DNA of 64,000 bases from an uncultured Bacteroidales bacterium (GTDB lineage Bacteria > Bacteroidota > Bacteroidia > Bacteroidales > Paludibacteraceae). The stretch is taken from positions 62,001 to 126,000 of the forward strand of contig CAKULK010000002.1 in assembly GCA_934667275.1 (NCBI GenBank), written 5' to 3'. The translations under genes were made by a program, and so were the position numbers. The first letter of the stretch is position 1, and each line of letters opens with the position of its first letter. This document shows, piece by piece, positions 51,044 to 60,448 of the stretch. Below the pieces are notes generated by a model. It worked only from the letters and a program-made list of their open reading frames with translations. It was not told the DNA's origin and searched no databases.

Positions 51044-51267
51044 TGGAGAGTTTGTATTATTCTCCTCTGTGCTCTATGAATGAGTTGCTACTTGAAATCT
51101 CTGAGGAGAAGAACCCTGATGGTGTCTATATCTCAGTTGATGCATTGTATTTGCCCGAGGAAAACTACTGGGCATCTCCCTTTTACGAGAAGTTAGGCTT
51201 TATCAGTATTGACCCTCCCAAATTCGACACGATACGAATGTACCGAAAGGTACATGACATAATGTAG
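51043..51267 (+). pseudogene. C-terminal half of a GNAT acetyltransferase
   Basis: 74 residues. NPDGVYISVDALYLPE and ASPFYEKLGFISID are the last strand-helix-strand elements of a GNAT domain. About 70 N-terminal residues, including the first strands and most of the acetyl-CoA loop, are absent. The start is nevertheless coupled (TAATG) to the upstream small gene. It is either a deletion remnant of a GNAT toxin or a reduced protein; activity is doubtful. Confidence 0.6.
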
Positions 51268-51289
51268 AGGTACATAGAATATCCTTCTT

Positions 51290-51331
51290 AAGCGGTAAAA
51301 TCCAAATACAAAACGGATTTTACCGCTTTTT
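51290..51331 (+). terminator. TA island B right-end hairpin terminator
   Basis: Perfect 14-bp stem AAGCGGTAAAATCC (51290-51303) / GGATTTTACCGCTT (51315-51328), 11-base loop, followed by TTTTTTGTG. Arms are identical to those of island A. Confidence 0.92.
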
Positions 51332-51406
51332 TGTGTGGTATAGAATATAAAGAAAATAGTATATTATTGAAAATAGATATTATTGATAAAAATATAAGCA
51401 TAAGAT

Positions 51407-54400
51407 ATGAATGCGAACAAGAGGATATTATTCATAGGGTTTGCCATGTTGGCAGGTATTAGTACTGCATGGGCAGGAGCGGCTTATCTCAAATTAAAGT
51501 CTGAAACACCTGCCCAAGGATTGGTGTATGTTTCAATGAACAACACAGCACCTACATTAAACCAATATCAACAATATTCTCCTGGTGGCGAATCTGAAGG
51601 GAAAGGTAATGAAAGTGCGTACACAAAGGGAGACAATAAAGGAGGTGATATTCGCTATAGTTGGGCAAAACCTGCACGAGGATATAAGATAGTCAAGGGG
51701 GAGGCTTGGAGTGGATATTCAACAAAATTCTCAAGTGACAACGCTCGCCCCACAGGTTGTAAAACTATGCAGATATATGAGTGGTACACAAAAGATACTC
51801 CTGGCGATTGGGATGGCGAAGCCGATAATATTAGAGCAGTCGCAGGTGGAAGGGCTGATACATATACGACGGTCAAACCTAAATTTGTTCCGGCAGATGC
51901 TTATGATGTAAAGTATGTTCCTGCTGTGGGAGGGACATACAATGTGAAATATGCTTATGAGAAAACTAGGCAGAAAGTGGATGATAGTGAGTATGAATTT
52001 TATACACTAACGGAGAACTACATTATAAATCCGGATGGAGAAGTAATTATGCCTACGGGAAATCAATCACCTGTTGATACGAAATCGTATGAAGCAGATG
52101 TGATAACCTTGAGTAGTGCTTCCGATAACTTTATTTGTTGGCTCGAAAACGATGTAAAAATAGCCACAGATAAGATATACACTTATAAGGTTACGCAGAA
52201 CGCTGTTGTCTCTGCACAATTCAAGTGGGCTGTATTGGGTGAAGCCGAGGGTGATTTGACTCCTGTTGTAAAAGATTTGCAGACTTTTGCACAGAAAGTA
52301 GCGATTCCTGTGACTGTTGTAGGAGAGTGGAGTGCAGATGATTTTACCATCACGTTTATAGAGAAGACCGATCCTATAAATGGGAGTATAGTAAAGGGTG
52401 TCGCTACTTATGAGAATGATAGATTAACTATACAATATGCTTACACCCCTACAGATTGGAACAATACAGAGGTGGAAGTAACCGTCACACCTGCTTTCGG
52501 TGAAAGCATTACATTCTACATTCGTGCGAAAGCGGAAGAAGTGGTGGATTATGAGGCTTGTATTGTCGAGAATGGAAATAGGACCTATACGGGTGCTCTT
52601 GAAGACGTAATTAATAGGGCGAATACGTTGGATAGTAAGCCAATAGTGCAGTTGATGGTAGATAAGAGTATAAACACGCCATTGTCTATCCGCAAGTCTT
52701 TAACGTTGAATCTAAATGACCACCAGTTGATTAGTAGCAGTTCTTCAGTTATTTCTATAGACGCGGAGGACATAGATGTTCAGGTGAGTGATGGCTTATC
52801 CAAAGCCGGTGTATTGGGGGTAGAGTGTTCCTCCGCCGATATGGTGAGCGTGGTAACTTTTGCGAAAAAGGCTAAACTTACGCAGAATGGCGGAACCTTG
52901 TATGCTAAAAATACAGGCGCAGGTTCTGCCTATGGTGTCAATGTGCGGAATGGCAGTATTTTCTATATTACAGGGGGAAATCTTTCTGTGAGCGCGAGTC
53001 AGAATGCACGTGGAGTAAATGTGGAAACGGCTGAAGATTATGTCACTTTTGTTGGGGGGAAAATCGTAGTGACTGCCTCTACTCAGGCGTATGGTGTTTG
53101 GTCTGCAGGTCAGAGCAATATAGCGAATGTAGAGATAGATGTTGCAGCAACTATTTCGTCTGAGGCTTATGGGGTGTATGTGAATGGTGGTGTGGTTGTG
53201 TTAGATGGAACGTTGGTTGAGGTCTCTGCTCAAACATCCAAAGCGTACGGAGTATATGTGGAGAATGGACATCTAAATAATGATGCAGGCAGTATTGCTG
53301 CTTCTGCAGTAACATCGGATGTTTATGGAGTTTTTGTCGGGAGTACTGCAGCGGCTGTGATTCAACAGAATACAGTTGTTACTGCAGCGGCAAAAGATGA
53401 AACTGGTTATACCGTGTATGGCGTGAATAATTTGGGTACCGCTCTGTTGACGAACATTATGGTAACTGCCACTTCTCCAATGGCAACTGCTATTGCGGTT
53501 AATTCAAATACGGAGGCAGGATATACCGCTATCAATGGTGGCACCTATATTGCTAATGGTGGTGGTACTATTCATGGTTTATACCATCAATTAGGCGTAC
53601 TCAATATAGATGGAGGCTCGTTTAAGGCTGTGGGTAGTGGAGATGTTGTTTATGGCGGGCGTGTTGCTACGGATGCTTCTGTTGTTAATGCTACATTCTC
53701 GGGTGAAACACAAGATAATGGGAGTATGGCGTATGGTTTTGGAGCAGAAGGAGAGGGCAATACTATCTTGCTAAAAAAATGCGAGATAATAGGAAAATCA
53801 GCGACGTCTAAGGCGTATGCGATTTATTCTCGTACAAATACAACTATATCCGATTGTCAGTTGCAGGTGCAAACAATGGGTGCAAACGATGCGTTTGGTT
53901 TTGTGGCAGAAAAGGGCACTAATCTGCTCTCCAACTGTTCTGCAACGGTGTATTCGTATACAACGGGGGCTTATGGAGTGAACCAAATGGGTGGAACTAC
54001 GACTATTGAAGGTGGCAATTACTCGATTATTGCGGCGCAAAGTTCTACACCAACTGCTCAGAATTCCTCATTATATGGCATAAAAAATAATAGCAGAAGT
54101 ACAACCATCCTGAATAATGTTACATTCTCGATTCAGGCTCCAAATAATACATTTTCGCAATATGCATATGGCATTTACGCAGAGGGTATCGTGAATAGTA
54201 CGGCATGTACTTATACCACGGATGTGCGTACCCAAGCGTATGGGGTTTATGGAAAGGGGGCTTCTTCAAATCTATCTCTTATAGGTAACACTATCACTAC
54301 CACTGCCGGAAATGGGGCAAATAGTTATGGTGTCTATGCAGAAAAGAAGTTTTACATAGATGGCGATATTGTAACTGCGAATGCTACGACTACAGCCGCG

Positions 54401-57400
54401 TATGCGCTCAATTTTACGAGCGGGGCTGTCGGTAAAGTAAGAGAAGGTAAGTTCTGTGGTAGAAGCATTGGTACTGGCACATCTAATTTTGGTGCTATTA
54501 ATAGTGCAGCATCTGCAGCAAATGTTCAGTTGATGGGAGGAGTATATAATAGTAGCGTTAATCTGCGGAAATATCCGGCGGAGGGCTACCAAGTGTTTGC
54601 TTTGGATAATATGCATACAGATTACGTTGCGGGATATCGTTATACTGTGGCGGAGGAAAATCCTTTTGAGTATGTATGCTATATAGTAGATGGAAACAAA
54701 TATGCCACTTTGGAGGCAGCGTTGCAATATACAAAAGATAATAGCGGTCAATACACCATCGTGATGACCCAATCGTACACTTTGCCTGCTGGTGATTATG
54801 AACTTCCGGCTAATGCCTCACTTTTAGTTCCATATACTTCTACTCAAATGGCACTTTCTGGTACAACACCTAATAGACGTTATACTAGGGGAGTAATCTC
54901 TGAACATATTTGTTTGACATTGGCACCTAATGCACATCTCAATGTGAGTGGTAAGATGGAAGTGAGTGCTGAGTTATATTCTCAAGAGACAGGTTTAGTG
55001 TGCTATGTGTATGGTCCTTATGGGCGTATTCATTTGGAAGAGGGCGGTTTGATACAACTCAATAGTGGTGCTCTCCTATATGCGTGGGGCTATATTACTG
55101 GTTCTGGTGAGATAAAAGTGAAGAATAATGCCGAAGTACATGAATTGTTCACTATTGGTGATATGAAATCAATGAGTAGTATTGTGTCCTGTTACAATAA
55201 TAATTCTCAAAAGTTCTTCCCTATAAGCCAGTACTATATAGAGAATATTGAAGTTCCGACTACATACTATTATAATTCTAAGTTGATTTGTTGTATGAAC
55301 ACATATTATAACGGAGATTTTATGGGGGATAATGCTATCAAGGTAATTGGCACAAGCGATGCTCTATTCTTGGTCACAGATAACGACGAATCTTCTTGGG
55401 TGCGTAAGAGTTATGATGCAGAGCACGATTATCAGGTGTGGGAGATAAATAGTTCGGCAACTTTAGGCTCGCTAAACTTGAAGATTAGTGGCCAATCATT
55501 TAGTACAGGAAAATACATTTTGCCAATAGCAAGCAATTTTAAGTTACATATCCTGGATGGTGTTTTTAAAGTTTCACAGAATACCGAATTTCTTCCGGGG
55601 GTACAAATGGAAATTAATAAGACGGCATCGTTGATGGTTAATTCTGGGGTGAATGTATATGTAATGGATAAAGACCAATGGCCGTTTACCACGATTCAGC
55701 AAGTTACCTTTTCTCCGAGTTGGAAGAATGGTGTTCGTCCCGCTCGTACCACGGAAGATGCATTGTTTAATGTGCATGGCAATATAGATGTAAAGGGAAA
55801 CTTATTCACCTCTAATAAGGGGGAAGATGCTGATAGGACGGATGGAGCCAATATCTATTCGACCAGCGAGGATGCAGGTACAGTATCGTTCTTGTCTAAT
55901 GCGACCTCGGCATCATCTATTGAGGTGATTACTGCATGGGCAAATAGTAAGAAAACCACTAAAACCATAAATATGGATCCTGCTAAATTGAAAAACAATG
56001 ATGGTACTTTCGCTGCAACAGCAGGAACTGCAAGCGGTGAGGCGTATATATACATAAATAGTTTCTGGCAGAAATCTTATACTAATGGTTGCTTTCAAGT
56101 AGTTGGCGATAAAGTATATGCTAAACCGGCAGAGTATGTGGAGTTGAAAAATACGCAGATGGTTAGCAGCAAACTGACTGGTGTTGAAGAGAGTGACCAT
56201 ACGTACTTAACTATTGACAATAAGCACTTGATTCTGATGGACGATTGCCAGTGGTGGGAAGTGGAACCTACTGAAAATCCATTAGTTTTTGAGTGTAGGA
56301 AACCCGGCTATGAGGGATTCTACTATTATGACAATGGTCAATGGAAAATCTGTTCTGTCAGGGTTACGTTCTATTCTGACGAGGCTGGAACACAAGTTCT
56401 AAAGCAGATAACAACTGATTTTGGTGGAGTGCCGGACCATTCTGTTATTGCTAATAACCCTGAAAAGACAACCACGGTAGACTATACTTATCGGTTCTAT
56501 GGATGGAAGAGTAGTGTGACTGGTACGGTGTACAATTGGGCGGATGCATTGGAGAAAGCAAATGCAGATATGTACTATACACCTGTTTTTACATCCGTAA
56601 AGCGCAATTATACCATCACCTTGGTTGATGCCAAGGATGGTAATACAGTGCCTATAGAGGTTCCCTATGGGGATATGCCTGCATATATGCCAACCAAATT
56701 GGCTGACGCGCAATACACCTATACATTCGATAAGTGGGAACCTGCATTTGTAGCAGTGACGGGTGTGGCAACTTATACGGCAAAATGGTTGAAAACCCTC
56801 AATGAGTACACCATTATATGGAAAAATGGTGAAACAACGCTACAGACGGATATTAATCAGCCGTATGGTACGACCACGAAGTTCAATGGTGTATTGCCTA
56901 CTCGAGAGACGGATGAAAACTATGTATATATTTTCTCGGGATGGAAGAGCAGTCTGACAGGGCAAATATATGCGGATGGTAGTACACCTGTCGTCGGGGG
57001 AGAAACGACCTACGAGGCGCAGTTTAGCACAACTCCTCGTTATACCATTACTTTTATTAACTACGATGGTAGTGTATTGGCAAAGGCTATTTATACAGAG
57101 GGTAAAGTGCCTGCGTATGACGGCACTCCTGCTCGTAAGCGTGATGCTGATGGCTATTATGTGTTCACAGGTTGGAAGAGTAGCAATGGTACTGTATACG
57201 CTACTAATACTACTCTGCCATCTGTGAGCGGTAAAGAGACTTATACGGCGCAATATGATTATGTGACGGAGTTGTATAGTATCACGCTCTGCAATGTGGA
57301 TGGTGCTGGTGCTATATGGTTTGGTATGTTTGGAAAGGGAGCCATTCCGTTCTATAATAAGAACAATGATGACATACCCGTAACACCAACGAAGGCGGAA

Positions 57401-59356
57401 GAGACACACTATACCTATGTGTTCAGCGGTTGGGAACCTCAATTAGAGGCAGTTAGTGGTCCTGCTACCTATACAGCGCAGTTTACGAAAGTCCCCAAGA
57501 AATACACCATTATGGTGAGTACTGCTGATGCTAACGGAACGGTTAGCGGTGCGGGAACGTATGATTATAATACTACAATAGACATTAAGGCTACTGCTAA
57601 TGATGGTTACTTGTTCCAGCAATGGGATGATGGAAATACGGACAACCCACGTACTTTGACGGTAACGGGTAACGCTCAATATACTGCGCTTTTTGTAGCA
57701 GAGTTTGGTGGTTACGTAGACATCGTGGATTGGACAGACAATACTTTGACTATCAATGCTACGGGATTTACATTCTCAGGTTGGCCATATACCATCAATG
57801 GGACTGAGTTTGGACGTGAGAATGATGCTTCTGCCGTTCTGAAATGTAATGCAGATAGAACTGTGACTATCCCATATACGGGTAGTCCCGACGAACAAGT
57901 GACGATAGCGGTTTCCAAGAGTGATGGTACGCAGTATAGTTATCACTCGTATGTGATACCTTATGTGTATGCTGATGGTGGCACACTTACAGGTGTGAAT
58001 GAGCAAAGTACTGTTGTGGTGCGCGGAGGGTCGCTGACCGTGGGTGAGGACACTAAATTAGATAAGATATATGTATCGCCGGAGGCGGAAGTAGTGGTAC
58101 CAAAGGGGAAAACATTGACTGCCAATACGGTTATACTGCGTACTACGCCATGGCAGGCAGCATCTCTGCAAGTGGATGGAACCATCAATGCTACAGAGAC
58201 ATACTACACCCGCATAGTGTCAGACAATACACAGTATTTCCAATTTGCCATTCCTTTGTCTTCTGCGATTAGCGAAGTTAGGCTTTCCAACAACAAGACC
58301 AATCCTTATGGCAAGACTTGGATATTAAAGGGCTATAGCGAGTCTTCTCGTGCAGCCAATGGTGCTTCGGCAGAAGGCAACAACTGGGAATTATTATCCG
58401 AAGAAGATGCAATTCTGGGAACACTGGGCTACGAACTCTACTCCAATTCTGCATTGTATCGTGAGTTCTACTTTCCTGTCACATTGCCTACACAGCAGGC
58501 CACGACGGTATCAGTTTTGCATACCGATGGTGCTGCGGGTGCAGCACATGCGGGGTGGAACGCAATCTGCTCTCCGTTGTTGGGTAAATATAAGCAGACC
58601 TTTACTGATGTGTCAGAGGCAATCAAGATTAGCGAACTCACGGAAAATGGCAACTATTGGCAGCATATTCCGGAGGTTATCCATCCTGCAGTGCCATTCT
58701 ACTATCAGGCACCTAAGAAAGGTACATTGGACTTCTCTGGTGACGAGTTAAAACAAAATGCTCCCCGCCGTGCATGGCATACTTCGGTATCTACACAGTG
58801 GCTCCGCCTTACGCTCTCTGATGCTGTGGGCAAGATGCTCGACGAGGCCAACATCTTCACCCACCCCGACAAGTTCTCGGTGGACTACGAGTCGGGCTAT
58901 GATGTAGCCAAGCAATCCACTACGGGTACGCATGCTGCGCTTTACTCTGAATTGGCATGTGGCGCATTAGCCTTTGCTGCACTGCCCGATAGTGTAGCCG
59001 ATTCGCGTATCCCGCTTACCGTCTATGCTGCCGAAGCCACACCATATACATTCCACTTGGAGGATAATGCCTATCTGAATCGCTTGGGCAACGTCTTCCT
59101 CCGCGATACAGAGACGGGTGCAGTCATTGATTTGCTGACGAGTGACTATGAGGCTACGCTCTATGAGGGCACTACCCATGGACGGTTCTATATCACCTGT
59201 GTCTTCCGTGCACCGAATATCACTACCGATGTGGAGACGACCGTTCAGGACAAGCAAACCGCCCCTGTACAAAAGGTGCTCTACAACGGCAAAGTTTATA
59301 TCCTCCGCAATGGCGTGGTCTATGACCTCACCGGTCGCCAATGTGAAATGAAGTGA
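51407..59356 (+). CDS. giant surface/secreted repeat protein 2
   Basis: 2649 residues. Signal peptide about 1-24 (RILFIGFAMLAGISTAWAG). About 430-1040 form a solenoid with some 16 rungs containing AYGV, VYGV or AYGI, spaced about 20-40 residues, probably a right-handed beta-helix. About 1075-1645 match the central domain of giant 1 (FPISQYYIENI, DCQWWEVE). About 1645-2105 carry InlB B/Flg_new-type repeats (YTAKW, YTAQFT ends). The C-terminal region (about 2105-2649) closes with VYILRNGVVYDLTGRQCEMK, similar to giant 1. It is A+T-richer than core genes. Probably exported and surface-located; adhesion or matrix function is inference. Confidence 0.85.
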   Translation: MNANKRILFIGFAMLAGISTAWAGAAYLKLKSETPAQGLVYVSMNNTAPTLNQYQQYSPGGESEGKGNESAYTKGDNKGGDIRYSWAKPARGYKIVKGEAWSGYSTKFSSDNARPTGCKTMQIYEWYTKDTPGDWDGEADNIRAVAGGRADTYTTVKPKFVPADAYDVKYVPAVGGTYNVKYAYEKTRQKVDDSEYEFYTLTENYIINPDGEVIMPTGNQSPVDTKSYEADVITLSSASDNFICWLENDVKIATDKIYTYKVTQNAVVSAQFKWAVLGEAEGDLTPVVKDLQTFAQKVAIPVTVVGEWSADDFTITFIEKTDPINGSIVKGVATYENDRLTIQYAYTPTDWNNTEVEVTVTPAFGESITFYIRAKAEEVVDYEACIVENGNRTYTGALEDVINRANTLDSKPIVQLMVDKSINTPLSIRKSLTLNLNDHQLISSSSSVISIDAEDIDVQVSDGLSKAGVLGVECSSADMVSVVTFAKKAKLTQNGGTLYAKNTGAGSAYGVNVRNGSIFYITGGNLSVSASQNARGVNVETAEDYVTFVGGKIVVTASTQAYGVWSAGQSNIANVEIDVAATISSEAYGVYVNGGVVVLDGTLVEVSAQTSKAYGVYVENGHLNNDAGSIAASAVTSDVYGVFVGSTAAAVIQQNTVVTAAAKDETGYTVYGVNNLGTALLTNIMVTATSPMATAIAVNSNTEAGYTAINGGTYIANGGGTIHGLYHQLGVLNIDGGSFKAVGSGDVVYGGRVATDASVVNATFSGETQDNGSMAYGFGAEGEGNTILLKKCEIIGKSATSKAYAIYSRTNTTISDCQLQVQTMGANDAFGFVAEKGTNLLSNCSATVYSYTTGAYGVNQMGGTTTIEGGNYSIIAAQSSTPTAQNSSLYGIKNNSRSTTILNNVTFSIQAPNNTFSQYAYGIYAEGIVNSTACTYTTDVRTQAYGVYGKGASSNLSLIGNTITTTAGNGANSYGVYAEKKFYIDGDIVTANATTTAAYALNFTSGAVGKVREGKFCGRSIGTGTSNFGAINSAASAANVQLMGGVYNSSVNLRKYPAEGYQVFALDNMHTDYVAGYRYTVAEENPFEYVCYIVDGNKYATLEAALQYTKDNSGQYTIVMTQSYTLPAGDYELPANASLLVPYTSTQMALSGTTPNRRYTRGVISEHICLTLAPNAHLNVSGKMEVSAELYSQETGLVCYVYGPYGRIHLEEGGLIQLNSGALLYAWGYITGSGEIKVKNNAEVHELFTIGDMKSMSSIVSCYNNNSQKFFPISQYYIENIEVPTTYYYNSKLICCMNTYYNGDFMGDNAIKVIGTSDALFLVTDNDESSWVRKSYDAEHDYQVWEINSSATLGSLNLKISGQSFSTGKYILPIASNFKLHILDGVFKVSQNTEFLPGVQMEINKTASLMVNSGVNVYVMDKDQWPFTTIQQVTFSPSWKNGVRPARTTEDALFNVHGNIDVKGNLFTSNKGEDADRTDGANIYSTSEDAGTVSFLSNATSASSIEVITAWANSKKTTKTINMDPAKLKNNDGTFAATAGTASGEAYIYINSFWQKSYTNGCFQVVGDKVYAKPAEYVELKNTQMVSSKLTGVEESDHTYLTIDNKHLILMDDCQWWEVEPTENPLVFECRKPGYEGFYYYDNGQWKICSVRVTFYSDEAGTQVLKQITTDFGGVPDHSVIANNPEKTTTVDYTYRFYGWKSSVTGTVYNWADALEKANADMYYTPVFTSVKRNYTITLVDAKDGNTVPIEVPYGDMPAYMPTKLADAQYTYTFDKWEPAFVAVTGVATYTAKWLKTLNEYTIIWKNGETTLQTDINQPYGTTTKFNGVLPTRETDENYVYIFSGWKSSLTGQIYADGSTPVVGGETTYEAQFSTTPRYTITFINYDGSVLAKAIYTEGKVPAYDGTPARKRDADGYYVFTGWKSSNGTVYATNTTLPSVSGKETYTAQYDYVTELYSITLCNVDGAGAIWFGMFGKGAIPFYNKNNDDIPVTPTKAEETHYTYVFSGWEPQLEAVSGPATYTAQFTKVPKKYTIMVSTADANGTVSGAGTYDYNTTIDIKATANDGYLFQQWDDGNTDNPRTLTVTGNAQYTALFVAEFGGYVDIVDWTDNTLTINATGFTFSGWPYTINGTEFGRENDASAVLKCNADRTVTIPYTGSPDEQVTIAVSKSDGTQYSYHSYVIPYVYADGGTLTGVNEQSTVVVRGGSLTVGEDTKLDKIYVSPEAEVVVPKGKTLTANTVILRTTPWQAASLQVDGTINATETYYTRIVSDNTQYFQFAIPLSSAISEVRLSNNKTNPYGKTWILKGYSESSRAANGASAEGNNWELLSEEDAILGTLGYELYSNSALYREFYFPVTLPTQQATTVSVLHTDGAAGAAHAGWNAICSPLLGKYKQTFTDVSEAIKISELTENGNYWQHIPEVIHPAVPFYYQAPKKGTLDFSGDELKQNAPRRAWHTSVSTQWLRLTLSDAVGKMLDEANIFTHPDKFSVDYESGYDVAKQSTTGTHAALYSELACGALAFAALPDSVADSRIPLTVYAAEATPYTFHLEDNAYLNRLGNVFLRDTETGAVIDLLTSDYEATLYEGTTHGRFYITCVFRAPNITTDVETTVQDKQTAPVQKVLYNGKVYILRNGVVYDLTGRQCEMK

Positions 59357-59561
59357 ATAACGTTGCAAATGGATTAATGGCAATTAGTGGAGAAATGTGG
59401 TCGATAATGTTTTTAATGGTCCTTTATATGGTTTTTAATGGAGCCTATAATGAGGAAATTTGTGGTTAATTTGTGGCAATTATATGTTCAATAGCCAATT
59501 GTTCAATGGCAATAAATGTCCAAATAAATTGTACATCGTAAATTCGTAAATCGTAAATAGA
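59357..59561 (+). other. gap after giant gene 2
   Basis: 205 A+T-rich bases with ATGGTTTTTAATGG and GTTCAATAGCCAATTGTTCAATGG words. No gene and no good terminator is seen. The 27-bp leader repeat is at its right end. Confidence 0.6.
59532..59558 (+). repeat. 27-bp leader repeat, copy 2
   Basis: Identical to 39185-39211 and again ending 3 bases before the ATG (59562). Confidence 0.85.
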
Positions 59562-60443
59562 ATGAATTTCAAGCAATATACCATCGCCTTTCTGATTATT
59601 CTTTTCTGTGCAGGCAGTGTGATAGTGGGCATCAGAAGCGCCCTGACATCAGAGACATCTGGCTATACATCTGTGCCGGACAAAGAACAAGGGTTCGTGG
59701 AATATCAGGGTTCTCCATATAGTACGGTCTATTATTCGGCTCCCGCACAAGGTACTGCAGTGGCAGTGCCCATGCGCTCTGTCAATAGTGGTATTCTCCG
59801 TCATTCCCAACCGTCTTACTATGCAAGGGCTTCTACTGAATATAGAGCGTTAGCCAACTATGCATCACAAGGATTATATCAGACATCACATCAGATGCAT
59901 TCGTATGGTGGCACTTCTGCAAGCGGTGGGTACGTTTCGGGTGGTAGTATTGGCCAGCAGATAGTAGTAGCCTCTGTTACGGGATATTCGGGATATACAG
60001 GTGTAGCAAATCCTAATGTTTCTTATGCTATTGTAAGTGGTCAGTCAAGCACCACACCAATGCTCGCTCAAGCATCTGTATCGACATACGTGGAGGCAAT
60101 GCCTACACCAAAGAAAACTAAACCTTTCTCTTTTGGTCCGCGTCGCGTTGCACCGTCTAAAGATGGGTATGTTGGAGAAACATATACCGACGCAGATGGA
60201 AATACATGGACATATACTGAAACAGATGGTTGGGTAAACACAACACCGGATGGAACTACAAAGATTGAAAATGGTAAAGTTTGGCGTTGGGATGCTACTA
60301 ATCAGAAGTGGGTGTTCGTTGCAGACCAAGCCGACCCCGACTCCCCTGTTGGCGACATCCCGTGGGCTGTTCTTTGGCTGTTGGTTGCAGGTTATGTTGG
60401 CATAGTGACCTGGAGGAAACCAAAATCTTGTGATAAGCAATAA
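59562..60443 (+). CDS. exported Ser/Tyr/Gly-rich protein with C-terminal membrane anchor
   Basis: 293 residues. N-terminal signal or membrane segment (IAFLIILFCAGSVIVGI). A low-complexity Ser/Tyr/Gly region (about 40-180), a DADGNTWTYTETDGW segment, then a C-terminal tail DSPVGDIPWAVLWLLVAGYVGIVTWRKPKS: a PVGD motif, one hydrophobic helix and a basic end. This tripartite tail resembles sorting signals of the PEP-CTERM/LPXTG kind and recurs in Bacteroidales. No domain is recognised. It is followed after 5 bases by the next gene, so it is an operon partner. Confidence 0.65.
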   Translation: MNFKQYTIAFLIILFCAGSVIVGIRSALTSETSGYTSVPDKEQGFVEYQGSPYSTVYYSAPAQGTAVAVPMRSVNSGILRHSQPSYYARASTEYRALANYASQGLYQTSHQMHSYGGTSASGGYVSGGSIGQQIVVASVTGYSGYTGVANPNVSYAIVSGQSSTTPMLAQASVSTYVEAMPTPKKTKPFSFGPRRVAPSKDGYVGETYTDADGNTWTYTETDGWVNTTPDGTTKIENGKVWRWDATNQKWVFVADQADPDSPVGDIPWAVLWLLVAGYVGIVTWRKPKSCDKQ

Positions 60444-60448
60444 TCCTG

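Noticed and set aside
47280..51335. Classical integron
   Set aside because: No tyrosine integrase gene is in the window and the repeats lack the paired GTTRRRY/RYYYAAC attC core. Only a cassette-like layout can be claimed.
41021..59356. CRISPR or tandem DNA repeats in the giant genes
   Set aside because: The repetition is at protein level (degenerate rungs and InlB B repeats); no identical DNA repeats with spacers are seen.
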